From Hydrogenovibrio sp. SC-1 (GTDB lineage Bacteria; Pseudomonadota; Gammaproteobacteria; Thiomicrospirales; Thiomicrospiraceae): a DNA stretch of 64,000 bases. Where the stretch lies: the NCBI RefSeq assembly GCF_002848135.1, contig NZ_PKGB01000001.1, positions 124,001-188,000 of the forward strand. Reading direction: 5' to 3'. How positions within the stretch are numbered: the stretch's first letter is position 1; each line of letters opens with the position of its first letter. Positions 35,408-45,636 of this stretch are shown piece after piece. A program made the translations under genes and the position numbers. A model generated the notes under the pieces. The model was not told the DNA's origin, ran no database searches, and saw nothing but the letters and a program-made list of their open reading frames with translations.

Positions 35408-38197
35408 TTAGCGTAACGCCATCCAAAAGATTTCAGCCGGGTGAAGACCTTGTTTTTCGGCAAAGTCTTCAATTTGGTGACGGCAACTGGTTCCTGTTGC
35501 AATTACTAAGTCTTCTTTATCCGCTTTTTCTAAAGTTGGTAATAAGGTTTGACTGGCAATTTTGTGAGAAACATCATAATTCTTATAACCAAATTCACCC
35601 GACATCCCACAACAACCCGATTGAATGGTATTAACACGCAGCTCTGGAATGAGTTGAAGTGCCTTAACTACTTCTGCCGGTTTAGCCAAAGATTTTTGAT
35701 GACAATGCACATGCAACCAAGCAGTTTTTCTTAACGGCTGGAAGTCAAGTGACTGGGTTTGGTTGAGCTGTAAGATCAACTCTTCAAATAATAACACCGA
35801 TGAAAATGACCAGGCCTGGTCATTCTCGGTCACCAAATCACAGGCTTCATCACGCCAAACCAAAGTGTCAGACGGTTCGATACCAACAACAAAGTCGGTC
35901 TCTGTTACGTTATGTAACTGCTTTTGTATGTCGGATAATGCTGTTTTCGCTTCGCTTAGTAATCCTTGGCTCAGCAGTGCTCGGGGAGAACTGGTTAATA
36001 GAACCGGTTCAACCTTAAGCCCAAGTGCTTGCAAGCTCTGAATGGCGGCTTGAGCGATATTCGGTTCTTGATATTGCACATATAAATCGAGCAGTAACCA
36101 AACGGTTTTTTGATTTGATGGCGAAACGGAATTAGGTTTCGGCTGGCTAGCAAGCCATTTACCTGCTGATTGATTTGCCAATTTGGGAAGGGTTCGTCTT
36201 GAATCAACGCCCATGAGACGTTTAATCAACCCGAGGTTTTGGATTCCATTGTAAAGGCTAGGCATTAGTGCTCCCAGCTTCATAATGGCACCATAAAACT
36301 TAATCGACAGGCGGCTCAATGAAAAAGCATCGACTTGATAAAGGACTTCGGATTTTAAGCGTGCCATATCAACACTGGCAGGACATTCCGATTTACAAGC
36401 CTTGCAGCCTAAACAAAGTGATAACGCATCTTGTAGTTCTTGTTGTTTTAAGGCAGCCAATGGATTAGGTTCTGTTAGCGCGTGGCGCAATAGATTGCTG
36501 CGGCCTCGGGTGGAATAATGTTCTTCACGAGTCGCCTGATAAGAGGGGCACATCACGCCATTACCCGGTGATTTCCGGCAGGCTCCAGCACCATTACATT
36601 TTTCAACCGCATCCATTAGCGATAAATCTTTTTGCCAGTTGTACCCAGGGCTGAGTAACTGCTGAGGTTGGCGATTCGCTCGTAAATTATCGGTAATGGG
36701 GGCGTCACCGATAATGACACCTGGATTGAAAAGGTTTTGCGGGTCAAAGGTTTGCTTTAAGGTAACCAGGTGTTGATAAACAGCATCCCCTAATTGTTGT
36801 CGAATAAAAGGTGCTCGAATACGGCCATCGCCATGCTCCCCGGAAATCGCCCCACGGTATTTTTTAACCAAGGCAGCGCTGCGTTCAGCAACAATTTGAA
36901 ACAATTGCTTGCCTTTATCAGTCGCCAAGTCCATTTCAGGGCGGACGTGAATCAGTCCAACGGATGCATGGCCATAATAGACACAGCCAATGTCCAATTC
37001 CGCCATTAATGCCTGCGTATCTTGGTAGAAAGCGGGTAAGTCGGCGACAGGTACTGCGGCATCTTCTATAACGGCAACGGCCTTATCTCGAGTGGGTTTA
37101 CCCATTAATAACCCTAAGCCAGCCTTGCGTAGATTCCACACTTTACTGCTGTCTTGAGGCTCTATGATGGGACAGGCATAAGCCCCTTGTAGCAACATCC
37201 AGGCTTGGTCATTTTTTAGGCGTTGTTGGAGTTGATTCGCATCCTCGTCAAATAATTCAACCACCAATACGGCTTCAGGGTCTTGTTGTACCCAAAAACG
37301 ATTCTGAGTTTGCTCTGCATTATTTTTAGTGCCGTCAAGGGTTGCTTTATCAATTAGTTCAATCGCAGCTGGTTTGAACTGTAAATAACGTGGAACCACC
37401 TGCATAGCAGTGTAAATCGAGTCAAAGTGAGCGCAGAATAGCTGACGGTGTTTGGGCAAGTCGACCAATCTTAATGTCGCCTTGGTGATGACGCCTAAAG
37501 TTCCTTCACTGCCGCAGATCAGCGGGGTTAAGTTAAAGGGTTTACCATCCGGATTAAAGGGTTGGTAGTCACGATAGAGTACATCCAGGGCATAGCCAGT
37601 TGTTCTGCGGACGATTGATGGATCGGGGAATGCATCGACGATGGCTTGGCCATGGGCTTCTAGCATTTCAATGACAGTGCGATAAATGGTACCTTCAAGC
37701 GTTTGAAGCGATAATTTTTGGTGCAGTTCGTCGGCGGCTAAGTCTTCAAACTTAACCAAGTTGCCATCGGCTAAAATTACTTCAACTGATTTAACATGGT
37801 CACGGGTGGTGCCATAATAAATGGAATAAGATCCACAAGAATTATTACCAATCATTCCGCCGATCATGGCGCGGTTAGAGGTCGAAGTATCGGGAGCAAA
37901 CCGTAAATGATCTTGTTTGACGAAGTCATTTAAATCATCCTGAATTACGCCAGGTTCAACGTCAACTTCTTTTAACTCAGGTCGATAATCCAAAATTTTA
38001 GTCAAGTGTTTGGAAATATCGACCAATAAACCAGAACCGATGGCTTGCCCGCCTAAAGAAGTTCCGCCAGCACGCATAGTAATCGGTTGCTTGGATGCTA
38101 AGGCGGCTTGGACGCGCGCTTGTAGCATAGCGGTATCTTTTGGATAGATAAAGTCCGCTGGAAAAATCTCATAGACAGAAGCATCAGTTGAAATCAT
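35408..38197 (-). CDS. FAD-binding and Fe-S-binding oxidoreductase (D-2-hydroxyacid dehydrogenase, GlcD-GlpC fusion type)
   Basis: 929 residues, a fusion of a flavin dehydrogenase and a ferredoxin/CCG-domain subunit. The N-terminal half has the FAD-binding PCMH fold (MRAGGTSLGGQAIGSGLLVDISKHL, IGNNSCGSYSIYYG) and the FAD-oxidase C domain ending SGEHGDGR. Then two Fe-S motifs (a CNGAGACRK cluster and CLGCKACKSECPASVDM) and, at the C-terminus, CCG motifs (HVHCHQKSL, SGCCGMSGEFGYKN). Proteins of this layout include bacterial D-lactate dehydrogenases of the Dld-II/YdiJ kind that feed electrons to the respiratory chain. The substrate is an inference. Probably forms an operon with the upstream serA (32 bases). 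A perfect 20-base palindrome lies at 35805-35824 in the frame. Confidence 0.9.
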   Translation of the reverse strand: MISTDASVYEIFPADFIYPKDTAMLQARVQAALASKQPITMRAGGTSLGGQAIGSGLLVDISKHLTKILDYRPELKEVDVEPGVIQDDLNDFVKQDHLRFAPDTSTSNRAMIGGMIGNNSCGSYSIYYGTTRDHVKSVEVILADGNLVKFEDLAADELHQKLSLQTLEGTIYRTVIEMLEAHGQAIVDAFPDPSIVRRTTGYALDVLYRDYQPFNPDGKPFNLTPLICGSEGTLGVITKATLRLVDLPKHRQLFCAHFDSIYTAMQVVPRYLQFKPAAIELIDKATLDGTKNNAEQTQNRFWVQQDPEAVLVVELFDEDANQLQQRLKNDQAWMLLQGAYACPIIEPQDSSKVWNLRKAGLGLLMGKPTRDKAVAVIEDAAVPVADLPAFYQDTQALMAELDIGCVYYGHASVGLIHVRPEMDLATDKGKQLFQIVAERSAALVKKYRGAISGEHGDGRIRAPFIRQQLGDAVYQHLVTLKQTFDPQNLFNPGVIIGDAPITDNLRANRQPQQLLSPGYNWQKDLSLMDAVEKCNGAGACRKSPGNGVMCPSYQATREEHYSTRGRSNLLRHALTEPNPLAALKQQELQDALSLCLGCKACKSECPASVDMARLKSEVLYQVDAFSLSRLSIKFYGAIMKLGALMPSLYNGIQNLGLIKRLMGVDSRRTLPKLANQSAGKWLASQPKPNSVSPSNQKTVWLLLDLYVQYQEPNIAQAAIQSLQALGLKVEPVLLTSSPRALLSQGLLSEAKTALSDIQKQLHNVTETDFVVGIEPSDTLVWRDEACDLVTENDQAWSFSSVLLFEELILQLNQTQSLDFQPLRKTAWLHVHCHQKSLAKPAEVVKALQLIPELRVNTIQSGCCGMSGEFGYKNYDVSHKIASQTLLPTLEKADKEDLVIATGTSCRHQIEDFAEKQGLHPAEIFWMALR
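35805..35824. repeat. CCAGGCCTGG palindrome, intragenic copy inside a 20-base palindrome
   Basis: The ten-base core at 35810-35819 is extended to a perfect 20-base palindrome with arms starting AATGA. It is translated in the FAD/Fe-S gene as part of ENDQAWSF. No insertion boundary is seen around it. Confidence 0.8.
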
Positions 38198-38229
38198 GAA
38201 GGTTCCTAAGGTTCTAAATCGGTCAGTAA

Positions 38230-39459
38230 TTAATGTAAAACACGGGTACGAATAGTGCCGTCAATTGCTTGCAGTTCTTTTAAACCGGTCTCTCGATCTT
38301 TAGAGTCGATATCAATGACCACATAACCAATTTCATTATTGGTTTGCAGGTATTGTGCCGCGACATTAATGTTCTGAGCCGCAAAGGCCTCATTGATTTT
38401 TGTCATAATACCTGGGCGGTTTTGGTGGATGTGCAATAGTCGGCTACGATCACGGTGTTCAGGCAGTGAGACTTCGGGAAAGTTCTTTGCCGAAAGAGTG
38501 GTGCCGGTGTCTGAGTAACGCACCAATTTAGTCGCCACTTCTAGCCCAATATTTTCTTGTGCTTCTTCAGTGCTACCGCCTATATGCGGGGTTAAAATGA
38601 CATTGTCCATACCGCGTAATGGTGATTGGAACTCTTCATCATTTGACTTTGGTTCTTCTGGAAACACATCGATAGCGGCACCAGATAGGTGGCCAGAAGT
38701 TAAAGCGGCTGCTAATGCATCAATATCGACTACAGTGCCACGAGCGGCATTAATAAAAATAGCCCCTTTTTTCATCAGTGCAAATTGTTCAGCGCCCATC
38801 ATATTTTGGGTTTCTTCGGTTTCTGGAACGTGTAGAGAAACAATATCAGATTTCTTTAACAGAGCCTCTAACGATTTCACTTGCGATGCATTGCTTAATG
38901 GTAATTTTGTTTCAATATCATGGAAAATGACGTTCATGCCGATGTTTTCAGCCATAATGCTTAATTGAATTCCAATATGTCCATAACCGACGATGCCTAA
39001 AGTTTTGCCGCGTGCTTCGACGGAGCCTGCTGCAGATTTGTCCCATTCGCCACGGTGCACCTTGGCATTTTTAGCAGGAATATCTCTCAATAAAAGTAGG
39101 ATTTCCCCTAAGACTAATTCAGCAACCGAACGGGTATTGGAAAAGGGTGCATTGAAAACTGCAATGCCGAGTCGTTTGGCTTCTTCTAGATCAACTTGAT
39201 TGGTGCCAATGCAAAAACAGCCAACCCCGACCAGTTTTTTGGCCGTAGCAAACACATCGGCAGTCAGGTTGGTGCGAGATCGAATGCCGACAAAATGCGC
39301 GTTCGCAATCTTTTGCTTTAATTCGTCTTCAGGCAAAGACCCTTTGATGTATTCAATGTTGTGGTAGCCGTTTTCATTAAAAACATCAACCGCAGATTGA
39401 TGGGGGCCTTCCAGAAGTAAGATTCTAATTTTATCTTTAGCAAGAGATTTATCGGTCAT
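38230..39459 (-). CDS. serA: D-3-phosphoglycerate dehydrogenase
   Basis: Oxidises 3-phosphoglycerate as the first step of serine synthesis. 409 residues, close to E. coli SerA (410). NAD loop LGIVGYGHIGIQLS, catalytic NAARGTVVDIDAL, the histidine in TPHIGGSTEEAQ, and a C-terminal ACT domain (from about 335, HQNRPGIMTKINEAF) for serine feedback inhibition. Serine also feeds cysE in this window. It lies upstream of the FAD/Fe-S gene on the same strand. Confidence 0.96.
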   Translation of the reverse strand: MTDKSLAKDKIRILLLEGPHQSAVDVFNENGYHNIEYIKGSLPEDELKQKIANAHFVGIRSRTNLTADVFATAKKLVGVGCFCIGTNQVDLEEAKRLGIAVFNAPFSNTRSVAELVLGEILLLLRDIPAKNAKVHRGEWDKSAAGSVEARGKTLGIVGYGHIGIQLSIMAENIGMNVIFHDIETKLPLSNASQVKSLEALLKKSDIVSLHVPETEETQNMMGAEQFALMKKGAIFINAARGTVVDIDALAAALTSGHLSGAAIDVFPEEPKSNDEEFQSPLRGMDNVILTPHIGGSTEEAQENIGLEVATKLVRYSDTGTTLSAKNFPEVSLPEHRDRSRLLHIHQNRPGIMTKINEAFAAQNINVAAQYLQTNNEIGYVVIDIDSKDRETGLKELQAIDGTIRTRVLH

Positions 39460-39544
39460 GGCGCTTCCTGATGTTCAAATTAACAAAGCGCAATTATAAA
39501 TGATTCAGAAAAGATTGTAGAGGCCTTAACGCCCACAGAGAGGA

Positions 39545-39583
39545 AAAAAACGATAGAGCGCCTTAATAAAGTTGGCGCTCTTA
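39545..39583 (-). terminator. Intrinsic terminator after cytochrome c gene
   Basis: Eight-base stem AGAGCGCC / GGCGCTCT with an 11-base loop. On the minus strand a run of seven T follows four bases after the stem, 26 bases after the stop of the cytochrome gene. Confidence 0.7.
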
Positions 39584-39608
39584 GGGTAAAGCAGACATGT
39601 TTTATAAA

Positions 39609-39908
39609 TTATTTTGGTGCCTGAGCAGAGAAATAAGCTGCCAATTCTTTAATTTCTTGATCCGTTAACCCTTTTGCAAAAGGCTGCATAGTGGCATTTT
39701 TACGGAATCCATCTCTAAAGTTTTTTAATTGAACTTCAAGGTACTGCGCATGCTGGCCAGCTAAGTTAGGGAAAATAGGGGATAAGCTGTTGCCATCTTT
39801 TCCATGACATCCTGCACAAGTATTGGCTTTGGCAGGCATTTCAGCAGCCATTGATGTTTGAGTAAAAAGTAGGCCAGCAGATAGTGCGATTAATAGTAGA
39901 GTTCTCAT
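39609..39908 (-). CDS. Small periplasmic cytochrome c (class I)
   Basis: 99 residues. Signal peptide (about 1-21, cleavage near SMAA), then one haem motif CAGCH and a distal methionine in the MQPFAKGLTDQEIKELAAYF region, as in c4/c5-type domains. Likely an electron carrier in the periplasm between quinol or sulfur-oxidising enzymes and a terminal oxidase. The next cytochrome gene upstream is similar in layout, but a terminator separates them. Confidence 0.9.
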   Translation of the reverse strand: MRTLLLIALSAGLLFTQTSMAAEMPAKANTCAGCHGKDGNSLSPIFPNLAGQHAQYLEVQLKNFRDGFRKNATMQPFAKGLTDQEIKELAAYFSAQAPK

Positions 39909-40018
39909 AAACAGTATCTCTTGTTGAATAAATAGACAGAAGCTATTAAAAACGATTTTTTCACTTAGGTCAATCTTTTACAAAGCTTTAGATAAGTGGA
40001 AAAATTTACTTAATATGA

Positions 40019-40046
40019 AAAAAAACCGCTTAAAAAAGCGGCTTTT
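40019..40046 (-). terminator. Intrinsic terminator between cytochrome genes
   Basis: Stem AGCCGCTT / AAGCGGTT on the minus strand with a four-base T loop, followed by a long T run. It lies 18 bases after the stop of the upstream cytochrome gene. Confidence 0.8.
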
Positions 40047-40063
40047 CTAAAATCAAAGCAAAC

Positions 40064-40378
40064 TTAGTGTAATTCTGCTTCGATGTATGCAGTTACGTTT
40101 TGAATGTCTGCTTCAGAAAGACCAGCAGCCATAGGTGCCATCATTGAAGTCATAGGACCTCTTTGTTCACCATTTTTATAAGCGTGTAATTTTGCTTGTA
40201 GGTCAGAAGCTGATTGACCTGCTAGTTTAGGACCAACAACACCTTGTCCTTGCTCACCATGACAAGAAACACAAGTTGAAGAGAAAGTAGCTTTTCCTGC
40301 GGCTACATCACCAGCTTGAGCTGCTAGACCAAAAGACATTAAAGATGTTGCAGTGACTGCAAGTAATAATTTTTTCAT
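40064..40378 (-). CDS. Small periplasmic cytochrome c (class I)
   Basis: 104 residues from ATG 40378. Signal peptide MKKLLLAVTATSLMSFGLAAQA, haem motif CVSCH, and a methionine-rich stretch (PMTSMMAPMAAGLSEADIQNVTAYI) that supplies the sixth ligand. GGAG is six bases before this ATG, so it is preferred over the in-frame ATG at 40396, which would spoil the signal peptide. Likely electron carrier. The low sequence similarity to its neighbour outside the fold suggests an old duplication or separate origin. Confidence 0.9.
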   Translation of the reverse strand: MKKLLLAVTATSLMSFGLAAQAGDVAAGKATFSSTCVSCHGEQGQGVVGPKLAGQSASDLQAKLHAYKNGEQRGPMTSMMAPMAAGLSEADIQNVTAYIEAELH

Positions 40379-40587
40379 TTGTACTCTCCTAAGCACTGAT
40401 TAAGAATCGTATTTCTATTTAGTATAAGGCATAGCCTTGCGCGTAATTACAGCGGAATTTAATTCAATAGTCAAGGGGAGTGAGGAAATTAACTCATGTG
40501 GTAAAGTGCTATTTAAAAAGACATAAGCTTTGGGAGTCGGTAAAATGACTTTTAGAAGTTAAAGAGAGTAGTGGATAAGGATTTTTT

Positions 40588-41490
40588 GTGAAGACAGTAA
40601 CCCATTTAAAAAAACTGGAAGCTGAAGCCATTCATATCATGCGTGAAGTGGTTGCTGAATTTGAAAACCCCGCCATGCTATATAGTATTGGTAAAGATTC
40701 GTCGGTGATGTTGCATCTAGCGCAAAAGGCCTTTTATCCTGCGCCACCACCATTTCCGTTAGTCCATGTGGATACCACTTGGAAGTTCAAGGAAATGATT
40801 GGATTTCGTGATCAACGAGCCAAGGAAGTGGGGATGGAATTAATTGTCCATATTAACCCCAAAGGGGCGGAATTGAATATTTCACCCTTTGAACATGGCT
40901 CGACGATGCACACGGATATCATGAAGACCGAAGGCTTGCGCCAGATGCTAGATCATTATCAGTATGACGCTGTCTTTGGTGGTGCGAGACGAGATGAAGA
41001 AAAATCTCGTGCGAAAGAACGTATTTATTCTTTCCGTGACGATCATCACCGTTGGGATCCAAAAAACCAGCGTCCAGAGCTTTGGGATATTTATAATGGC
41101 CGCCATAAAAAAGGTGAATCCATTCGGGTATTCCCATTATCGAACTGGACGGAGTTGGATATTTGGCAGTACATTTATTTAGAGCAAGTACCGATTCCAG
41201 ATTTATACTTTTCAAAAGAACGTCCAGTGGTTGAGTATGGTGGTACCAAGATAATGGTGGATGACGATCGTATGCCTGAAGAGCTACGCAAAACGGCCAA
41301 AATGGAAAAGGTTCGTTTTAGAACCTTGGGCTGTTATCCATTGACTGGCGCAGTTGCATCAGAAGCAACGACTTTGCCTGAAATTATTCAAGAAATGTTG
41401 TTAACCAAGGTTTCCGAGCGTCAAGGGCGCATGATTGATCATGATGAAGCCGGTTCGATGGAAAAGAAAAAAATGGAAGGGTACTTCTAA
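40588..41490 (+). CDS. cysD: Sulfate adenylyltransferase small subunit
   Basis: Forms APS from sulfate and ATP together with CysN. 300 residues, as usual for CysD. PAPS-reductase-like fold with the P-loop [30 protein letters not shown], and the basic tail [18 protein letters not shown] start with GGA nine to twelve bases upstream; no better ATG. Its stop overlaps cysN's ATG by one base. First gene of a sulfate-activation operon. Confidence 0.97.
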   Translation: MKTVTHLKKLEAEAIHIMREVVAEFENPAMLYSIGKDSSVMLHLAQKAFYPAPPPFPLVHVDTTWKFKEMIGFRDQRAKEVGMELIVHINPKGAELNISPFEHGSTMHTDIMKTEGLRQMLDHYQYDAVFGGARRDEEKSRAKERIYSFRDDHHRWDPKNQRPELWDIYNGRHKKGESIRVFPLSNWTELDIWQYIYLEQVPIPDLYFSKERPVVEYGGTKIMVDDDRMPEELRKTAKMEKVRFRTLGCYPLTGAVASEATTLPEIIQEMLLTKVSERQGRMIDHDEAGSMEKKKMEGYF

Positions 41491-42923
41491 TGTCACACCA
41501 ATCAGATCTGATTGCAGAAAATATTGAATCCTATTTACATCAGCATGAAAACAAAGAACTGCTACGGTTTATTACTTGCGGCAGTGTCGATGATGGAAAA
41601 AGTACCTTAATTGGCCGTTTGCTACATGATAGCAAAATGATCTTTGAAGATCAGTTAGCCGCCATTAATAAAGATTCCAAAAAGCATGGTACCACTGGAG
41701 AAGAAGTTGATTTAGCGCTTTTGGTGGATGGTTTGCAATCTGAGCGCGAGCAAGGTATTACCATTGATGTTGCCTATCGTTTTTTCTCAACCGACAAGCG
41801 TAAATATATTATTGCCGATACACCGGGTCATGAACAATATACCCGTAATATGGCAACTGGAGCATCAACAGCAGACTTAGCGATTATTTTGATTGATGCG
41901 CGTCATGGGGTTCAAACCCAGACGCGTCGTCATTCATTTATTACCAAATTGCTTGGCTTGAAGCACATTGTGGTTGCCATTAATAAAATGGATTTGGTCG
42001 ATTATTCGCAACAACGATATGATGATATCAAAGCTGACTATACTGAGTTCGCTAAGCAACTAGGTATTGAATCACCGGTGTTTATCCCATTGTCAGCATT
42101 GAAAGGTGATAACGTTGTGAACCCAAGCGAGCAGATGGATTGGTATCAAGGAAAACCGTTAATGGGATTGCTCGATTCTATCGCCATTGCTGATAATGTC
42201 GACCTAGCGCACTTCCGGTTACCTGTTCAATATGTCAATCGTCCGCATTTAAATTTCCGTGGCTATTGTGGCACCATTGCTGCCGGTGAAATTGCAGTGG
42301 GGGATGCGGTGACGGTATTGCCATCTCGCAAAACGAGCAAGGTTAAAGACGTTATTCTACCTGCTACCAGTGATGAAACGGTTTCTGAGTCCGCCTTCGC
42401 ACCCTCAGCGGTAACGCTAACCCTGGAGGACGAAGTTGATATTAGTCGTGGTGATATGATTGTTAAATCGCAAGATATTCCTCTGGTCGCCAGCGATTTT
42501 AAAGTGATGTTGGTGTGGATGAATGAAGCCGCAATGACGCCAGGAAGTGATTATCTTATTAAACGTGCAACATCTGTGGTGTCGGGACGGTTTACCCAAA
42601 TTGATCACCAGATTGATGTGAATACGTTAGTTCAATCAGATGCGGCCAAGTTGGAGCTTAATCAAATCGCACAATGTCAGCTACACCTGAACCAGGCCAT
42701 TGCCTATGATGCTTATACTGATATCAAAGGAACTGGCTCTTTTATTGTTATTGATAAGTACTCCAATGCAACTTTGGCTGCGGGAATGATTGTTGAAGCG
42801 GTTGAAGCGAATAATGCGCATGCACCTTCACGTCACTATAGTGACGCGGAAAAGGCGTTAAATACTTATATACGTGAACACTATCCCGAATGGGGTTGTG
42901 TTGTGATTGATGATCAAGGGTAA
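41490..42923 (+). CDS. cysN: Sulfate adenylyltransferase large (GTPase) subunit
   Basis: 477-residue EF-Tu-like GTPase whose GTP hydrolysis drives APS synthesis by CysD. G1 [10 protein letters not shown]3 DTPGHEQ, G4 NKMD, then two beta-barrel domains. No fused CysC kinase domain; a separate cysC lies two genes on. Couples tightly to cysD and precedes the permease gene by nine bases. Confidence 0.97.
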   Translation: MSHQSDLIAENIESYLHQHENKELLRFITCGSVDDGKSTLIGRLLHDSKMIFEDQLAAINKDSKKHGTTGEEVDLALLVDGLQSEREQGITIDVAYRFFSTDKRKYIIADTPGHEQYTRNMATGASTADLAIILIDARHGVQTQTRRHSFITKLLGLKHIVVAINKMDLVDYSQQRYDDIKADYTEFAKQLGIESPVFIPLSALKGDNVVNPSEQMDWYQGKPLMGLLDSIAIADNVDLAHFRLPVQYVNRPHLNFRGYCGTIAAGEIAVGDAVTVLPSRKTSKVKDVILPATSDETVSESAFAPSAVTLTLEDEVDISRGDMIVKSQDIPLVASDFKVMLVWMNEAAMTPGSDYLIKRATSVVSGRFTQIDHQIDVNTLVQSDAAKLELNQIAQCQLHLNQAIAYDAYTDIKGTGSFIVIDKYSNATLAAGMIVEAVEANNAHAPSRHYSDAEKALNTYIREHYPEWGCVVIDDQG

Positions 42924-42932
42924 AGTGGATCG

Positions 42933-44660
42933 ATGTTAACGGGTGCCATTTTTGTTTCCATTCTACTGTTGCTAGGAGGGTTGGTTTGGGGTCGTATTCA
43001 GGCCTTTAAATTGTTTTTGGCGTTATTATTAATTTATTATGTTTTTGGTTTAATTTCACTTGAATCAATGTTGGCTAATTATGTCAATACGGGGTTGGTC
43101 ACGCTGGTTTTTTTACTTCTGGTCAGTAGTGTTCTTGAGAAAACTCGGCTGTTTGAGTCTCTTTCTTGTTGGTTGGTAGGCAGAACGCAACGTCAATCGC
43201 TTGTGCGAATGAGTGGGGTTGTCGGGATTGGGTCTGCTTTCCTCAATAATACAGCAATGGTGGCTGCTTTTATGGCTCTGTTAGGGCGTTCAAAAACGAT
43301 CGCACCTTCTAAGCTACTAATGCCCTTGTCTTACTTTGCTATTCTTGGCGGTACGCTCACTTTGGTAGGTACCTCGACACATTTAATTGTGGATAGTTTT
43401 GTGGTTCAAGCGGGTCTGCCAAATTTACAGTTATTTGATTTTTTTTCAGTGGGTGTTTTTTTATTGCTGTTTGGTGGTATCACTTTGATTGTTCTGGGGG
43501 GGAAGTTGCTGCCTGATCTTCAAGTCACAAAGTCGCAAGTCGGTGATTATATGATTGAGGCTAAGTTGGAGGCTGGCTCGGATTTAATCAATTTGAGTGT
43601 TGAGCAAGCAGGCCTAAGACATCTTCATGATCTTTATTTGGCACAAGTGGTTTCGAGTGGCACAGTGATAACTCCAGTTTCACCTGCCTATGTGTTGCAA
43701 AGTGGAGATCGATTATTATTCGCGGGGGATATTAAATCGGCATCAAAATTATTGTTGTTTAACGGTTTAACCTTTTCTGGTGGAGCCTCAACCAAGGAGC
43801 AGCATTTCGTAGAAGTGGTGTTATCTCACCAATCTTCTATGATTGGTCAAACCCTTAAAAGTGCGCAATTTCGTAATAAATTTGATGCGGCCGTGGTTGC
43901 TATTCGTCGTGGCAATGAACAATTAAATGGTCGGCTAGCTGAAATGATATTACAACCTGGAGATGTGTTGGTTTTGCTGACAGGTGTAGATTTTATAAAG
44001 CGTGAAAACTTGGATAAAAATTTCTACTTTTACACCGCATTAGAATCACAGAATCCATTGTCGTTAAAGCAAAGTGTTGTGGCGGTCTCCGCATTTGGTG
44101 GCGTGATAGCGCTTTCAGCTTTAGATTTTTTACCTTTGTTAAAAGGGTTGATGTTGCTACTGGTGATGTATTTAGTATTCGGGTTGACACATGTCAATGA
44201 ACTTCGTCGGCGTATGCCATTTGAGCTGGTGATGATCATCGGATCTGCGCTGGGTATTGCAGAAGTGATGATGCAGTTCGGCGTAGCAGATATGATTGCA
44301 AGTACCATCATGCTGTGGAGCGGTGCTTGGGGTATCTATGGTAGTTTTATTGGTATTTATTTGTTAACCGTAGTGATGACTGAATCCGTTACCAATAATG
44401 CAGCCGCGGCTATTAGTTTTCCAATCGCTTTGGTCACGGCACAAACATTAGATGTCAGTCCTTGGCCTTTTATAATGGCGGTCGCTTATGGTGCCAGTGC
44501 CAGCTTTTTAACACCATATGGATACCAAACTAATTTAATGGTCTATTCGCTGGGTGGCTATCGATTTATTGATTACTTAAAAATGGGACTACCTGTTTCG
44601 TTAGTTTATGGCATGACCGTGATTACCCTAGTCCCACTATTTTTTCCTTTTAATAACTGA
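42933..44660 (+). CDS. SLC13-family permease with RCK C-terminal domains, likely sulfate transporter
   Basis: 575 residues. Two halves of hydrophobic helices carry the anion-transporter motifs (SAFLNNTAMVAAF, and near the end TESVTNNAAAAISFPIA). Between them two TrkA-C/RCK-C modules are visible (about 205-280 and 290-370, with PAYVLQSGDRLLFAGD and MILQPGDVLVLLTG). This layout is that of SLC13 permeases linked with sulfate uptake (CysZ/SLT type). Its place between cysN and cysC makes sulfate import the best inference. Confidence 0.88.
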   Translation: MLTGAIFVSILLLLGGLVWGRIQAFKLFLALLLIYYVFGLISLESMLANYVNTGLVTLVFLLLVSSVLEKTRLFESLSCWLVGRTQRQSLVRMSGVVGIGSAFLNNTAMVAAFMALLGRSKTIAPSKLLMPLSYFAILGGTLTLVGTSTHLIVDSFVVQAGLPNLQLFDFFSVGVFLLLFGGITLIVLGGKLLPDLQVTKSQVGDYMIEAKLEAGSDLINLSVEQAGLRHLHDLYLAQVVSSGTVITPVSPAYVLQSGDRLLFAGDIKSASKLLLFNGLTFSGGASTKEQHFVEVVLSHQSSMIGQTLKSAQFRNKFDAAVVAIRRGNEQLNGRLAEMILQPGDVLVLLTGVDFIKRENLDKNFYFYTALESQNPLSLKQSVVAVSAFGGVIALSALDFLPLLKGLMLLLVMYLVFGLTHVNELRRRMPFELVMIIGSALGIAEVMMQFGVADMIASTIMLWSGAWGIYGSFIGIYLLTVVMTESVTNNAAAAISFPIALVTAQTLDVSPWPFIMAVAYGASASFLTPYGYQTNLMVYSLGGYRFIDYLKMGLPVSLVYGMTVITLVPLFFPFNN

Positions 44661-44690
44661 GGCTAAAGCCCTACGACCTTAGGATTTGTT

Positions 44691-45293
44691 ATGAATAACC
44701 CTTCTTCAAATATTGTTTGGCATCAACATTTTGTAACGCAACAAGATCGAGCCAAACAAAAGCATCAGACCCCTTGTATTATCTGGTTTACGGGTTTGAG
44801 CGGCAGTGGCAAATCGACTTTAGCAAACCAATTGGAGCGTACGCTTTTTGATTCGGGTAAACATTGCTATTTATTAGATGGAGACAATGTACGTCATCGA
44901 CTCAATAAAGATTTAGGCTTTGGCGAGGCTGATCGTATTGAAAATATCCGACGTGTAGGGGAGGTAGCCAATTTAATGTGTGATGCGGGTTTAATCGTTA
45001 TTACTGCCTTTATTTCTCCTTTTCAAGCTGATCGTGAACTGGTGCGAAACATGGCAAGGCCAGGCCATTTTTTAGAAGTTTTTATCGATACCCCGCTCGA
45101 AGTTTGTGAGCAAAGAGATCCCAAAGGACTCTATCAAAAAGCCCGTGCCGGGGAAATTGCCAATTTTACAGGTATCGACTCACCCTACGAGACGCCAAGA
45201 GCGCCGGACATCCATATTCACAATCATGACGTCTCAATTGAAATTGTTACCCTGCAATTGGTGGATGCACTAACCGAAAAAGGCATACTGTAA
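44691..45293 (+). CDS. cysC: Adenylylsulfate kinase
   Basis: Phosphorylates APS to PAPS. 200 residues. P-loop GLSGSGKST (about 37-45), [15 protein letters not shown], the APS-binding [14 protein letters not shown]-type segment and FTGIDSPYE. Last gene of cysD-cysN-permease-cysC. PAPS reductase and sulfite reductase genes are not in the window. Confidence 0.97.
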   Translation: MNNPSSNIVWHQHFVTQQDRAKQKHQTPCIIWFTGLSGSGKSTLANQLERTLFDSGKHCYLLDGDNVRHRLNKDLGFGEADRIENIRRVGEVANLMCDAGLIVITAFISPFQADRELVRNMARPGHFLEVFIDTPLEVCEQRDPKGLYQKARAGEIANFTGIDSPYETPRAPDIHIHNHDVSIEIVTLQLVDALTEKGIL

Positions 45294-45636
45294 TCTGTTT
45301 CTGAAAGTGATCAGGTAGTGTCGATTTGAACTGATTTATGCCATTCTAGAAATGCACTGAAAATGTGATTTTATGGAGGTTTTGACGATTTTTTTTACAT
45401 GTCTGCAATTCATTCGGCTTTATTTAATTTGTCTGGGGTTCGTTTGTCAGAAACGATTCTCACAAATTTGTCACAGACTCAAAAAAAAGGGATTCTGTGA
45501 CCAGAGTCTGGTATTTACATTTTGAATGAAAACCAGACGCTTTTAATATCAAGTAATTAGCAGTAGTAAAGGAAAGAGATGTCCTTAAGGCTGATAGAAT
45601 GGGGCGTTAGCTAATAAAAATTTATTTAAAAAGGGG
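45294..45636. other. Non-coding gap between cysC and tRNA-Asn
   Basis: No credible gene. A seven-base inverted repeat GTCTGGT (45506-45512) / ACCAGAC (45532-45538) with GCTTTT after it may be a weak terminator. The rest is AT-rich and featureless to my reading. Confidence 0.5.
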
